Assembly (NCBI RefSeq): GCF_017114985.1
Contig: NZ_JABXKP010000096.1
Location: 69,342 to 133,341, forward strand
Length of the DNA stretch: 64,000 nucleotides
Direction: 5' to 3'
Source: Nostoc sp. JL33
Lineage (GTDB): Bacteria > Cyanobacteriota > Cyanobacteriia > Cyanobacteriales > Nostocaceae
Notes under the pieces: model-generated
The model's database searches: none
What the model saw: only the letters and a program-made list of their open reading frames with translations
What the model was told of the DNA's origin: nothing
Shown here: positions 56,852-64,000 of the stretch, piece after piece
How the letters are laid out: every line of letters begins with the position of its first letter
How positions within the stretch are numbered: position 1 is the first letter of the stretch
Program-made: the position numbers and the translations under genes

Positions 56852-57022
56852 CTAAGAGGTTGTTTGAAAAGTGTTTCACTGTGACTTTAGGTACTTTTAG
56901 ATCCCCCCTAACCCCCCGATAAATTGGGGGGAACCGGAGTCAAAGTCCCCCTTTTTAAGGGGGATTTAGGAGGATCTAAAACTTTTGATACCAACAAGAG
57001 GACTTTTCAAACATCCTCTTAG
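56852..57022. mobile_element. MITE-like element, left of the B-lectin gene
   Basis: The ends are CTAAGAGGTTGTTTGAAAAG (56852 on) and its near-exact complement at 57002-57022; the 21-bp arms have one mismatch. Inside is a 34-bp segment (56900-56933) whose exact reverse complement lies at 57715-57748 in the element on the other side of the lectin gene. Confidence 0.75.
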
Positions 57023-57053
57023 GGGAGAAAAAGCATAGCTTTTATAAGGCAAT

Positions 57054-57509
57054 TTAGTCTCTTAATCTTGTACCCTTTGCCCATACAGGAACATTATCAC
57101 CTCTATAAATTACCAAGTTACCATCATCTTGAACTTGGAGACTACAATTAGAACCAGGCGTAGTAAAAGTTGCCCAGGTGGGGAGTGCATTAGAATCATA
57201 AATGACTAAATTGCAGTCGTATTGCATGACAATGTTGTTAACTTCAGTGTCAAAAGTGCCTGATTCCCACAGAATAGTGTTGTTGGATGAATCATAAAGA
57301 ATAAAGTCTCCATCACTTTGCAGTTCGGCTATATATTGCTGATTAGGTGAAATCAAGTAATCACCTGGGGATAATAATTCACCTGTATTAAGGGTAGATG
57401 TACCTGTACCCGCCAGAGCCTTGTTTTGTTGAATAAGCAAAGCAGATGGTGATGAAATTGCAAATGCTGCTGTGAAACATAGAATTTTAAACAGTTTAGA
57501 TAATTTCAC
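57054..57509 (-). CDS. Secreted bulb-type (B-type) mannose-binding lectin
   Basis: This 151-residue protein has a signal peptide (LCFTAAFAISSPSALL, cleavage likely after the ALA at about 31-33). The mature domain carries three copies of the lectin signature: LQSDGDFILY (about 64-73), MQYDCNLVIY (about 95-104) and VQDDGNLVIY (about 125-134). The middle copy has Cys in place of Gly/Asn, and a partner Cys lies in SNCSLQ (about 120), so a disulfide is possible. It starts with GTG after GGAGGT. It would bind mannose-type glycans outside the cell. The gene is enclosed by two inverted MITE-like elements. Confidence 0.88.
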   Translation of the reverse strand: MKLSKLFKILCFTAAFAISSPSALLIQQNKALAGTGTSTLNTGELLSPGDYLISPNQQYIAELQSDGDFILYDSSNNTILWESGTFDTEVNNIVMQYDCNLVIYDSNALPTWATFTTPGSNCSLQVQDDGNLVIYRGDNVPVWAKGTRLRD

Positions 57510-57627
57510 AAACGTACCTCCAATGAAGTTCTGTTTTCTGCAAATAGTGCTGAGATGCGATAGCGATAAGTTCGCGCAATTAACTAGTCCTTCCTCACAC
57601 TGGTGGGAGGAAAACTATTGCGCTTTT

Positions 57628-57985
57628 AGAGGATGTTTGTAAACTTGTTTGTGATGTATCAAAGGCTTGTAGATACTCCTAAATCCCCCGATAAATTGCA
57701 GGACTTTGATTTATTTCCCCCCAATTTATCGGGGGGTTAGGGGGGATCTTTATCAAAAAGGTCGGTCTAAAACCCTGTCATAAAGGACGGCTTTAAGTTT
57801 TGTGGCGGGGTCTAAATCCCCGTTACAAAACTGTACCCAACTCTTCTCCCAAGGGGAGACGCTACGCGAAGGAGACGCTGCGCGTAGCTTGCTTCCCCGT
57901 AGGGGTACGGCGTAGCTCAGGGCATCGCTTTCGACTTCCGACTTCCGACTTCTTTAAACAACTTGATACTTTACAAACATCCTCT
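57628..57985. mobile_element. MITE-like element, right of the B-lectin gene
   Basis: The arms AGAGGATGTTTGTAAA (57628-57643) and its exact complement (57970-57985) match the arm family of the left element (AAGAGGATGTTTG core). It is longer (358 bp) because other dispersed repeats (GAGACGCTACGCGAA type, about 57856) are nested in it. Confidence 0.72.
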
Positions 57986-58344
57986 TAGGTTCAAAACAAC
58001 GACCAAGAGATCATTGCAGGCTATAGATTATAGCCTTGGTGTTTTTACGGTATTGTAATGTCCTAATAAACTTCAGAATATATTGTTAGTTGCTGTTTAA
58101 CTAATGAACGTTTAAAAAATTTACACTTTTAAATAGTTTGACAAGCTACCTAATAGACAAGCAGAATAAGCCTCATAGCCGTCAACCCTTGTTGATAATA
58201 CTTTCATTTAACAAGTGTAGGACTTACGCACGCTCTACGAAATCTTCTCTAACGAGACGCTCCGCGTTGGCAAAGGCGCGATCGCACTATTTGATTAAGT
58301 TTTTGTTATTATGAGACTTAGAATTTGAGACTTTGCGAGGAGCT
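57986..58344. other. Intergenic A+T-rich stretch
   Basis: No gene is seen. It contains a TAGGACTTACGCA sequence (about 58221) identical to the end of the element at 36145, here as a single end, followed by a GAGACGCTCCGCG-type repeat. It could be a solo end of that MITE family. Confidence 0.5.
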
Positions 58345-58500
58345 ATGCAGTCAATTGAGCAACTGATCAAAGAGATATTATCTTTGCCCAGTGCATCAAG
58401 GGCACTTCTCGCAGATAAGCTAGTAGAGAGTTTGGAATTTGACACCGACTCAACTATTCAGACAACTTGGATAGCTGAAGCTAAAAGACGCAATGCCATG
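58345..58500 (+). pseudogene. Truncated addiction-module antitoxin (RelB/TIGR02574-like)
   Basis: The start ATG at 58345 follows GAGGAG. About 50 residues match the short cyanobacterial addiction-module antitoxins (QLIKEILSLPSASRALLADK, then LVESLE and WIAEAKRR). The conserved C-terminal tail is missing: after about 58497 the frame runs antisense through the opposite gene until 58650. No toxin gene follows. Confidence 0.65.
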
Positions 58501-58501
58501 C

Positions 58502-58828
58502 TTAAGCTGCCTCTTGCCGGGCGATCGCCGCTTCAATTTCTTCAGGATAAACCTCTGCATACAGCCATGCATTCACCAAATCAGCAGCAGTTAGCGTCGG
58601 GTAATCTTCTAACAAATAGGCTTCACTTGCCCCTTGATGACGCAGGCTAACCAACAGCCAAACCGGAATTCGAGTCTGCCGAATACAGGCATCGCCCCCC
58701 ATCACCCCTGGTGTTTTCTCAATGCCAATCAACCCATTGCCCAGACTCGCCGCCAAAATTTGAATTGCTTGTGCCTTTTCTTCCAAAGACAGGGCTAAAA
58801 GTTGAGGTTGTAGCTCTTTCAGTGTCAT
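58502..58828 (-). CDS. DUF433 antitoxin-like protein
   Basis: This 108-residue protein runs from the ATG at 58828; an upstream frame to 58888 is open but unconvincing. An N-terminal helix (MTLKELQPQLLALSLEEKAQ) is followed by the DUF433 helix-turn-helix core (GVMGGDACIRQTRIPVWLLV, then LLEDYPTLTAADLVNAWLYA). DUF433 proteins usually pair with a DUF5615 PIN-like toxin just downstream. Here that position is taken by the truncated antitoxin on the other strand, so the toxin has been lost. Confidence 0.78.
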   Translation of the reverse strand: MTLKELQPQLLALSLEEKAQAIQILAASLGNGLIGIEKTPGVMGGDACIRQTRIPVWLLVSLRHQGASEAYLLEDYPTLTAADLVNAWLYAEVYPEEIEAAIARQEAA

Positions 58829-59091
58829 TGTGGGTATCAAGCTGAATACTTGAGATGACGATTGTTCTCCATTATAGGTAAGAACCAACGAACAAACAGT
58901 GTGTATGCTTTTTAAGCTAATAACGTGAGTTTGACGGAGTGAATAAAATTATTTACATACCCAATTCGTCTTGTCCGCCCGTAGGCAAAGACGGACTTTT
59001 CGTCCCACCCTACAAAATTGGATAATTTATTTGTTGAAAGTCTCTCACATAATCCCACATTTAGCATCCATCAAAAAATATTGCTCCAGGG

Positions 59092-59362
59092 TTGACGTTT
59101 CGGTGTTTCGCGCAGTCTGTAGCAACTTCCACCTTAAGAGTAGGAACTTCTGCCTTGACGTTTCGGTGTTTCGCGCAGTCTGTAGCAACTTCCACCTTAA
59201 GAGTAGGAACTTCTGCCTTGACGTTTCGGTGTTTCGCGCAGTCTGTAGCAACTTCTGCCTTAAGAGCAAGAACTTCTGTCTTGACGTTTCAGTGTTTCGC
59301 GCAATCTGTAGCAACTTCCGTCTTAAGAGTAAGAACTTCCGTTTTTCCTGTAGCAACTTCTC
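59092..59362. repeat. 63-bp minisatellite, four copies plus a partial fifth
   Basis: Units begin at 59092, 59155, 59218 and 59281, with a partial unit after 59344. The unit is exactly 21 codons, so open frames run through in more than one frame on both strands (on the plus strand DVSVFRAVCSNFHLKSRNFC per unit). Copies 1 and 2 are identical and 3 and 4 have diverged slightly. There is no spacer variation, so it is not CRISPR. Confidence 0.9.
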
Positions 59363-59569
59363 CTTTAACTCAGTGCTAAGTCGTGAGTCGTGAGTAAAGA
59401 GCAGGTGCAGTTATAAAAGGGAGAGGGAGATGAAAATTGCTGAAATTACTCAAATTTTAGTTTTCTGAAGAAAAATCAACAATTTTACGCAGGACAACCT
59501 TGTAAAAAATTGTTCACTATAGAGTTACTAGAAATTTAGCTTATTCTTTCATGTAAAGAAGTATTAATT

Positions 59570-59932
59570 ATGGCAAGGCACAAACGCGATTCACGTATTC
59601 TTAGCAAAGCTGAGATGCGCTTGGCAAGTATTAAATCTATCAGTCCTACTCTAGATGTAGGAGAAAGTTTAACGGTTAAAGATTATACTAATAAAATTGA
59701 AAATCACCGTCAATTTCTGGAAGTCTACAATACCACTCTTTCTACTATTGATGTTTTATTAACCCAAATTACCGAAAATGAACGAGATTTGGCAGACTAT
59801 TCTGAAAAAATTTTGCTTGGTGTTGCTCATAAATTTGGTAAAAATAGCCATGAGTATCAGATGGCTGGGGGTACTCGTAAAAGCGAGCGCAAGCGTACTG
59901 TGCGCCAAGGTGTTGTTTTGACTACCAGCTAA
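59570..59932 (+). CDS. Conserved hypothetical protein
   Basis: This 120-residue protein is charged, with no signal or membrane helix. The N-terminus is basic (MARHKRDSRILSKAEMRL), a long helical centre (residues 40-85, probably coiled: VYNTTLSTIDVLLTQITENE) follows, and a C-terminus rich in Lys/Arg (GGTRKSERKRTVRQG) suggests nucleic-acid contact. I do not recognise the family. It is a single gene with normal codon use. Confidence 0.65.
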   Translation: MARHKRDSRILSKAEMRLASIKSISPTLDVGESLTVKDYTNKIENHRQFLEVYNTTLSTIDVLLTQITENERDLADYSEKILLGVAHKFGKNSHEYQMAGGTRKSERKRTVRQGVVLTTS

Positions 59933-60001
59933 GGGCAAGACTTCTATTAATACGGTTTGCATAACAAAAGTGAAGGTTAAGAAGATGGGGGATGAGGGAA
60001 A

Positions 60002-60961
60002 TTAGGAAGATAGAGAATACAAAGATTTTACCCACTCCCATTCCTGTATCAAACCCTCTCTCAGGGAGACTTGCGGCTGATATCCCAAAATTTTCTTTGC
60101 TTTAGATACATCAGCAGCTGTGTGGCGGGCGTCTCCCATCGCCTTTTCTATGTAGTTTCTTTTGATTGGTTTCCCAACGATTTCTTCAATCGTATCTAAG
60201 ACTTCTGCTAAAACTACTCTGCTACCGCCACCGACGTTAAAGATTTCTCCTATTGCTTGGGGTGCGATCGCGGCGGCTAAATTGGCGGCAATAATATCAC
60301 TAACAAAGGTAAACTCGCGCGTTTGCTGGCCATCGCCGTAAATAGGAATCGCTTCATCCTGCAAAATCAATTTAAAAAACTGATGAAATGCCATATCTGG
60401 GCGTTGTTTGGGGCCATAGACTGTGAAATAGCGCAATGTCACACAGGGTACGCCAAAGTTTTTGTGATACAGTTCACACAAAAACTCCGCAGCTAGCTTT
60501 GTAATGCCGTAAGGAGAAACTGGTTGAGGGCAAATTCTCTCGTGGGTAGGTAATGTTTCTGCATCACCATATACGCTCGATGAAGAGGCAAACACTAGTC
60601 TTTTCAGATGTTTAGCATCTTTGGCTGCTTCTAGCAAAACTTGTGTAGCATTAACATTTCGTTCTGTGTAACCTCGAAAAGCTTTACCCCAACTTGCTCT
60701 AACACCTGCTTGTGCTGCTTGATGGTAAACTATATCAACATCTTTTAGGAGCTTGTGCCAATCTAAAAACTGAATATCTCCTTCAATTAATTTAAAGTTA
60801 GGTGAACGATGCAAGTGTACAATATTCTTACGCTTTAACATCGGATCGTAATAATCATTCAATTCATCAATTCCGATCACTTCTTCTCCCTGTTGCAGCA
60901 ATGTTTCTGCAAGATGAGAACCAATAAAGCCGGCGGCTCCAGTAACGATAATTTTAGCCAT
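60002..60961 (-). CDS. NAD-dependent nucleotide-sugar epimerase
   Basis: This 319-residue extended SDR has GAAGFIGSHLAE (7-18), the catalytic Tyr/Lys in SPYGITKLAAE (about 149-159), Ser in FASSSSVYGD and the substrate loop TVYGPKQRPDM. It is most like UDP-glucuronate/UDP-glucose 4-epimerases. It probably supplies sugar nucleotides for polysaccharide. It is a lone gene. Confidence 0.87.
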   Translation of the reverse strand: MAKIIVTGAAGFIGSHLAETLLQQGEEVIGIDELNDYYDPMLKRKNIVHLHRSPNFKLIEGDIQFLDWHKLLKDVDIVYHQAAQAGVRASWGKAFRGYTERNVNATQVLLEAAKDAKHLKRLVFASSSSVYGDAETLPTHERICPQPVSPYGITKLAAEFLCELYHKNFGVPCVTLRYFTVYGPKQRPDMAFHQFFKLILQDEAIPIYGDGQQTREFTFVSDIIAANLAAAIAPQAIGEIFNVGGGSRVVLAEVLDTIEEIVGKPIKRNYIEKAMGDARHTAADVSKAKKILGYQPQVSLREGLIQEWEWVKSLYSLSS

Positions 60962-61558
60962 GTTGCCTATTTCTTTATATCCTGATTAATCTCTATATTC
61001 ACAAGTTAATAATTATAATCAATAATTCGTTACTAGTTAAATAATTTTTAGATTCATTATTAAAGGGTTTTCAACATAACAGAGAATGAAGGCAATATAC
61101 TTTTATTTAAAACAAATCATTAGATATATTTAATAATTGCTAATGATAAGATTATAAATTTATTAATTGATTAAATTTAATTTTAAGAATAAATACAGGT
61201 AAAATTCGATAGCTAAAACAGGTCAGCCGATCGGAATAATTAAAGTTAGATATGCATAATAAAATAGCTTTTTTGCATAGTAATATTGGTTTATGTCTAT
61301 ATACTTAATCATATAGTCGGTTCTCAATTGCATGAAATACAGACCTAACAAGAACAGCCTCTTTCCTTTAAGGAAAGGGGAGTAAGATTCAAAGCCTCTC
61401 TCCTTTTAGGAGAGAGGAATAAAAGTGAGGTCAAAGTGTATTGCTTCCATTCGAGAAGCGCTATAAGAGGCTTGCACAAGTGTAAGAATTGATGGAAAAA
61501 TTGATCCGCGAGAGCCGAATAGGCATTCTCGTTTCGCAAGGGACGCACGAGGAAATCA
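60962..61558. other. A+T-rich intergenic region with an ATAGCGGTT-type element
   Basis: No gene is seen. The first 300 bp are strongly A+T-rich (poly-ATTAA). At 61312-61464 lies a relative of the element at 52329 (ends ATAGTCGGTTCT and GAGAAGCGCTAT), with a CTCTCTCCTTTTAGGAGAGAG hairpin inside. Confidence 0.6.
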
Positions 61559-62836
61559 GTGAAAGTTTTAGTTGTAGGTAATGGGGGGCGCGAACACGCT
61601 CTGGCATGGAAACTGTTGCAATCTAAGCAAATTGAGCAAGTTATCTGTGTACCAGGGAATGGGGGCACAGCAAGTATGGAACGTTGCCAGAACTTGCCCC
61701 TAGCAGTAGATGATTTTGAGGGCATCAGCCGATATGCTCTAGAACATGGGATAACTCTGGTAATAGTTGGGCCAGAAGTCCCCTTGGCGAAGGGAATCAC
61801 AGATTATCTCCAAGACAAAGGGCTGATGGTATTTGGCCCAGTCAGAGCGGGAGCGCAAATTGAGGCGAGTAAAGCTTGGGCAAAAGCCCTGATGCAAGAA
61901 GCGGGGATTCCGACGGCACGGGCTGCGGTATTTACGGAAGCAGCAGCAGCAAAATCTTACGTCAAATCTCAGGGAGCGCCAATTGTTGTCAAAGCTGATG
62001 GTTTGGCGGCTGGTAAGGGTGTAACGGTGGCTGAAACAATTGAACAGGCAGAAAGTGCCGTTGATGCAATTTTTCAGGGACAGTTTGGCAGTGCTGGTAA
62101 ATTTGTCGTTATTGAAGAATGTTTAATTGGGCAAGAGGTGTCAGTTTTAGCGTTGACGGATGGGTTAACAATTCGACCCTTGCTGCCAGCTCAAGACCAT
62201 AAGCGGATTGGTGACGGCGATACAGGAGAAAATACTGGTGGAATGGGAGCCTATGCCCCAGCACCGATTGCTACGCCAGAGTTGATGGCACGCATTCAAA
62301 CAGAAGTGTTAGAAAGAGCGATCGCAACCTTACGAGCTAAAGGCATTGATTACCGAGGTGTACTGTATGCTGGATTAATGATTGCACCCGATGGCGACTT
62401 GAAGGTTTTGGAATTTAACTGTCGCTTTGGCGATCCAGAAACCCAGGTGATTTTGCCACTGTTAGAAACACCTCTAGAAGAGTTGCTTCTAGCGTGTGTA
62501 CAACAGCGATTAAGTGAATTGCCGCCCATCGCTTGGAAAGGGGGAGCATCTGCCACTGTCGTTGCAGCTTCAGGTGGTTATCCCGGAGAATATAAAAAAG
62601 GCCAGGTGATTACTGGCATTGGCGAGGCAGAGGCAACAGGAGCAACTGTATTTCATGCAGGTACGAAGTTGAACCAGCAACAAGAAGTATTGACAGATGG
62701 GGGTAGAGTATTAAATGTGACTGGAATCGGAGAAAATTTTGAGCAAGCGATCGCCCAAGCCTATGCAGCGATCAAATATATTCAGTTTCAGGGGATATAT
62801 TACCGGAGAGATATCGGTCATAGAGTTAGGAGTTAG
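61559..62836 (+). CDS. purD: Phosphoribosylamine-glycine ligase PurD
   Basis: This 425-residue protein is the normal length for GARS. It starts KVLVVGNGGREHALAWKL; the ATP-grasp part shows IVVKADGLAAGKGV (about 141-154), HKRIGDGDTGENTGGMGAYA (about 214-233) and EFNCRFGDPETQ (about 290-301). It catalyses phosphoribosylamine + glycine + ATP to GAR, the second step of purine synthesis. The GTG start has GAGGAAA upstream. It precedes nblS, an arrangement I recall from other cyanobacteria. Confidence 0.95.
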   Translation: MKVLVVGNGGREHALAWKLLQSKQIEQVICVPGNGGTASMERCQNLPLAVDDFEGISRYALEHGITLVIVGPEVPLAKGITDYLQDKGLMVFGPVRAGAQIEASKAWAKALMQEAGIPTARAAVFTEAAAAKSYVKSQGAPIVVKADGLAAGKGVTVAETIEQAESAVDAIFQGQFGSAGKFVVIEECLIGQEVSVLALTDGLTIRPLLPAQDHKRIGDGDTGENTGGMGAYAPAPIATPELMARIQTEVLERAIATLRAKGIDYRGVLYAGLMIAPDGDLKVLEFNCRFGDPETQVILPLLETPLEELLLACVQQRLSELPPIAWKGGASATVVAASGGYPGEYKKGQVITGIGEAEATGATVFHAGTKLNQQQEVLTDGGRVLNVTGIGENFEQAIAQAYAAIKYIQFQGIYYRRDIGHRVRS

Positions 62837-62865
62837 GAGTTGGGAGTTAGGAGTTGGGAGTTATT
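62822..62865 (+). repeat. GAGTTAGGAGTTGG simple repeat after purD
   Basis: About five units of 7 bp (GAGTTAG/GAGTTGG) begin inside the last codons of purD and run past its stop. It is a slippage-prone simple repeat common in Nostoc. Confidence 0.85.
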
Positions 62866-62953
62866 GCCAATCCCCCTAACATATTTGTCAAATTAACTGT
62901 TAATTTTTTAGTTGTTGGGCTTATAACAAAGACTACTAACAACTTTATTTAAG

Positions 62954-64000
62954 ATGCTAAGTCTGTTAAAAACAATTCGACATGCGATCGCTAGTTGGTG
63001 GTCGGAGTTCACCCTCCAGACCAAATTATTGGCTGTGGCCACAATGGTAGTTTCGTTGGTGATGAGTGGTCTGACCTTCTGGGCTGTGAATACAATTCAG
63101 CAGGATGCGCGGATGAATGACACCCGCTTCGGTCGTGACTTGGGACTGCTGCTTGCTGCCAACGTTGCCCCCCTAGTTGCTGACAATAATCTTACTGAGG
63201 TTGCCCAATTTTCCCAACGTTTTTACAGCAGCACCTCTAGTGTGCGTTATATGCTCTACGCTGATGAAACCGGGGAAATCTTTTTTGGCATTCCTTTTTG
63301 GGAAGCCGAGGTAGAAAACTCTCTCACTATTAAACGGCGGATACAACTGCCAGAAGGTTATCCTGGTGATGGTGAAAAGCCGATGGTACGGCAACATCTA
63401 ACCCCAGATGGGATAGTCACCGATGTATTTATTCCTCTAATCGTCAATAAAAAATATTTAGGTGTATTAGCGATCGGTATCAACCCCAATCAGACTGCTG
63501 TCATTTCCACCAATTTTACCCGCGATGTCACCATTGCCGTTTTTATCACAATTTGGGTAATGGTGATTTTGGCAGGAGTGATTAACGCTTTAACCATCAC
63601 TAAGCCGATTAAAGAACTGCTGGTGGGGGTAAAGCAAATTGCTACCGGGAATTTTAAGCAGCGCATTAATTTACCTTTAGGGGGCGAACTAGGGGAGTTA
63701 ATTTTAAGCTTTAATGAAATGGCAGAGCGATTAGAGCGCTATGAAGAACAGAATATTGAGGAACTGACCGCAGAAAAAGCCAAACTAGAAACCCTAGTTT
63801 CCACGATCGCAGATGGTGCTGTGTTGATTGATAACAATATGCAGGTGATTTTAGTCAACCCCACAGCAGAGCGAATTTTTGGCTGGGAAGCCGCTAATGT
63901 AGTAGGTTGCAATGTCTTACATCACTTACCCCCAGCCGTACAAACCGAAATTACCCGTCCCTTGTACGAAATGGCAGCAGGCGAATGCGAAAGCGCCGAA
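62954..64000 (+). CDS. nblS: Sensor histidine kinase NblS/Hik33 (5' part, cut by the window end)
   Basis: 349 codons are present and the kinase core lies beyond the window. The N-terminus has a membrane helix (about 28-50), an extracytoplasmic domain (about 52-190), a second helix (about 194-216), a HAMP domain (about 217-270, LTITKPIKELLVGVKQI) and the start of a PAS domain (about 280 on, ISTIADGAVLIDN-like, ERIFGWEAANVVG). This architecture, the sequence and the position after purD match NblS (Hik33/DspA), the stress- and light-responsive kinase that acts on RpaB and controls phycobilisome breakdown and high-light genes. Confidence 0.88.
   Translation, partial: MLSLLKTIRHAIASWWSEFTLQTKLLAVATMVVSLVMSGLTFWAVNTIQQDARMNDTRFGRDLGLLLAANVAPLVADNNLTEVAQFSQRFYSSTSSVRYMLYADETGEIFFGIPFWEAEVENSLTIKRRIQLPEGYPGDGEKPMVRQHLTPDGIVTDVFIPLIVNKKYLGVLAIGINPNQTAVISTNFTRDVTIAVFITIWVMVILAGVINALTITKPIKELLVGVKQIATGNFKQRINLPLGGELGELILSFNEMAERLERYEEQNIEELTAEKAKLETLVSTIADGAVLIDNNMQVILVNPTAERIFGWEAANVVGCNVLHHLPPAVQTEITRPLYEMAAGECESAE

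Noticed and set aside
59092..59362. Regularly spaced repeats that could be read as a CRISPR array
   Set aside because: The full 63-bp unit is repeated with no variable spacers and a partial last unit, so it is a minisatellite.

Overview
The window comes from a filamentous, heterocyst-forming cyanobacterium of the Nostoc/Anabaena type. The evidence is the very frequent HIP1 palindrome (GCGATCGC), many short dispersed repeats typical of Nostoc genomes, and a heterocyst glycolipid island whose gene order matches what I remember of Anabaena PCC 7120 all5341-alr5359. Core cyanobacterial genes (rpaA, purD, nblS, agrE) sit around it. No tRNA, rRNA or CRISPR array was seen.

Layout. 1-5.4 kb: two small double-glycine-leader proteins with a beta/gamma-crystallin cargo, preceded by a 72-bp tandem repeat, then a C39-peptidase ABC exporter and its HlyD adaptor; together they form a self-contained leader-cleaving secretion cassette. 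5.4-10.3 kb (minus strand): a probable operon of sigma-70-like factor, DUF1822 protein and a membrane-anchored CHAT-CHASE2 protein, which looks like a sensor/protease/sigma module. 10.4-13.4 kb: relics (a probable Cas6 C-terminus, an IS630-type orfA, an NmrA-like SDR tail) among housekeeping hydrolases. 13.5-15.4 kb: rpaA divergent from a YheT-like hydrolase.

15.7-46.4 kb is the heterocyst glycolipid island. On the minus strand lie the PUFA-synthase-like enzymes: HglE (KS-AT-ACP-ACP-half KR), a KR-DH protein, a KS-CLF-AT protein, a PfaD-like enoyl reductase and HglB (ACP-thioester reductase). HetI, the phosphopantetheinyl transferase that would activate the three ACPs, and an SDR at the hetN position follow. 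On the plus strand lie hgdB-hgdC (export), hgdA (epimerase), two family-2 glycosyltransferases, a DUF2141 protein and a family-4 glycosyltransferase in the hglT position. Together these would build the long-chain alcohol, attach the sugar and export the glycolipid to the heterocyst envelope.

46.5-64 kb: a vapBC pair whose toxin gene is broken by a small inverted-repeat element, a DUF2085 membrane protein, agrE (arginine to proline), a GT39-like enzyme, a 1310-residue membrane protein, a secreted B-lectin flanked by inverted copies of one MITE family, two truncated or orphan antitoxins, a 63-bp minisatellite, a sugar epimerase, purD, and the 5' part of nblS running off the end. Several distinct MITE-like families were recognised from terminal inverted repeats.
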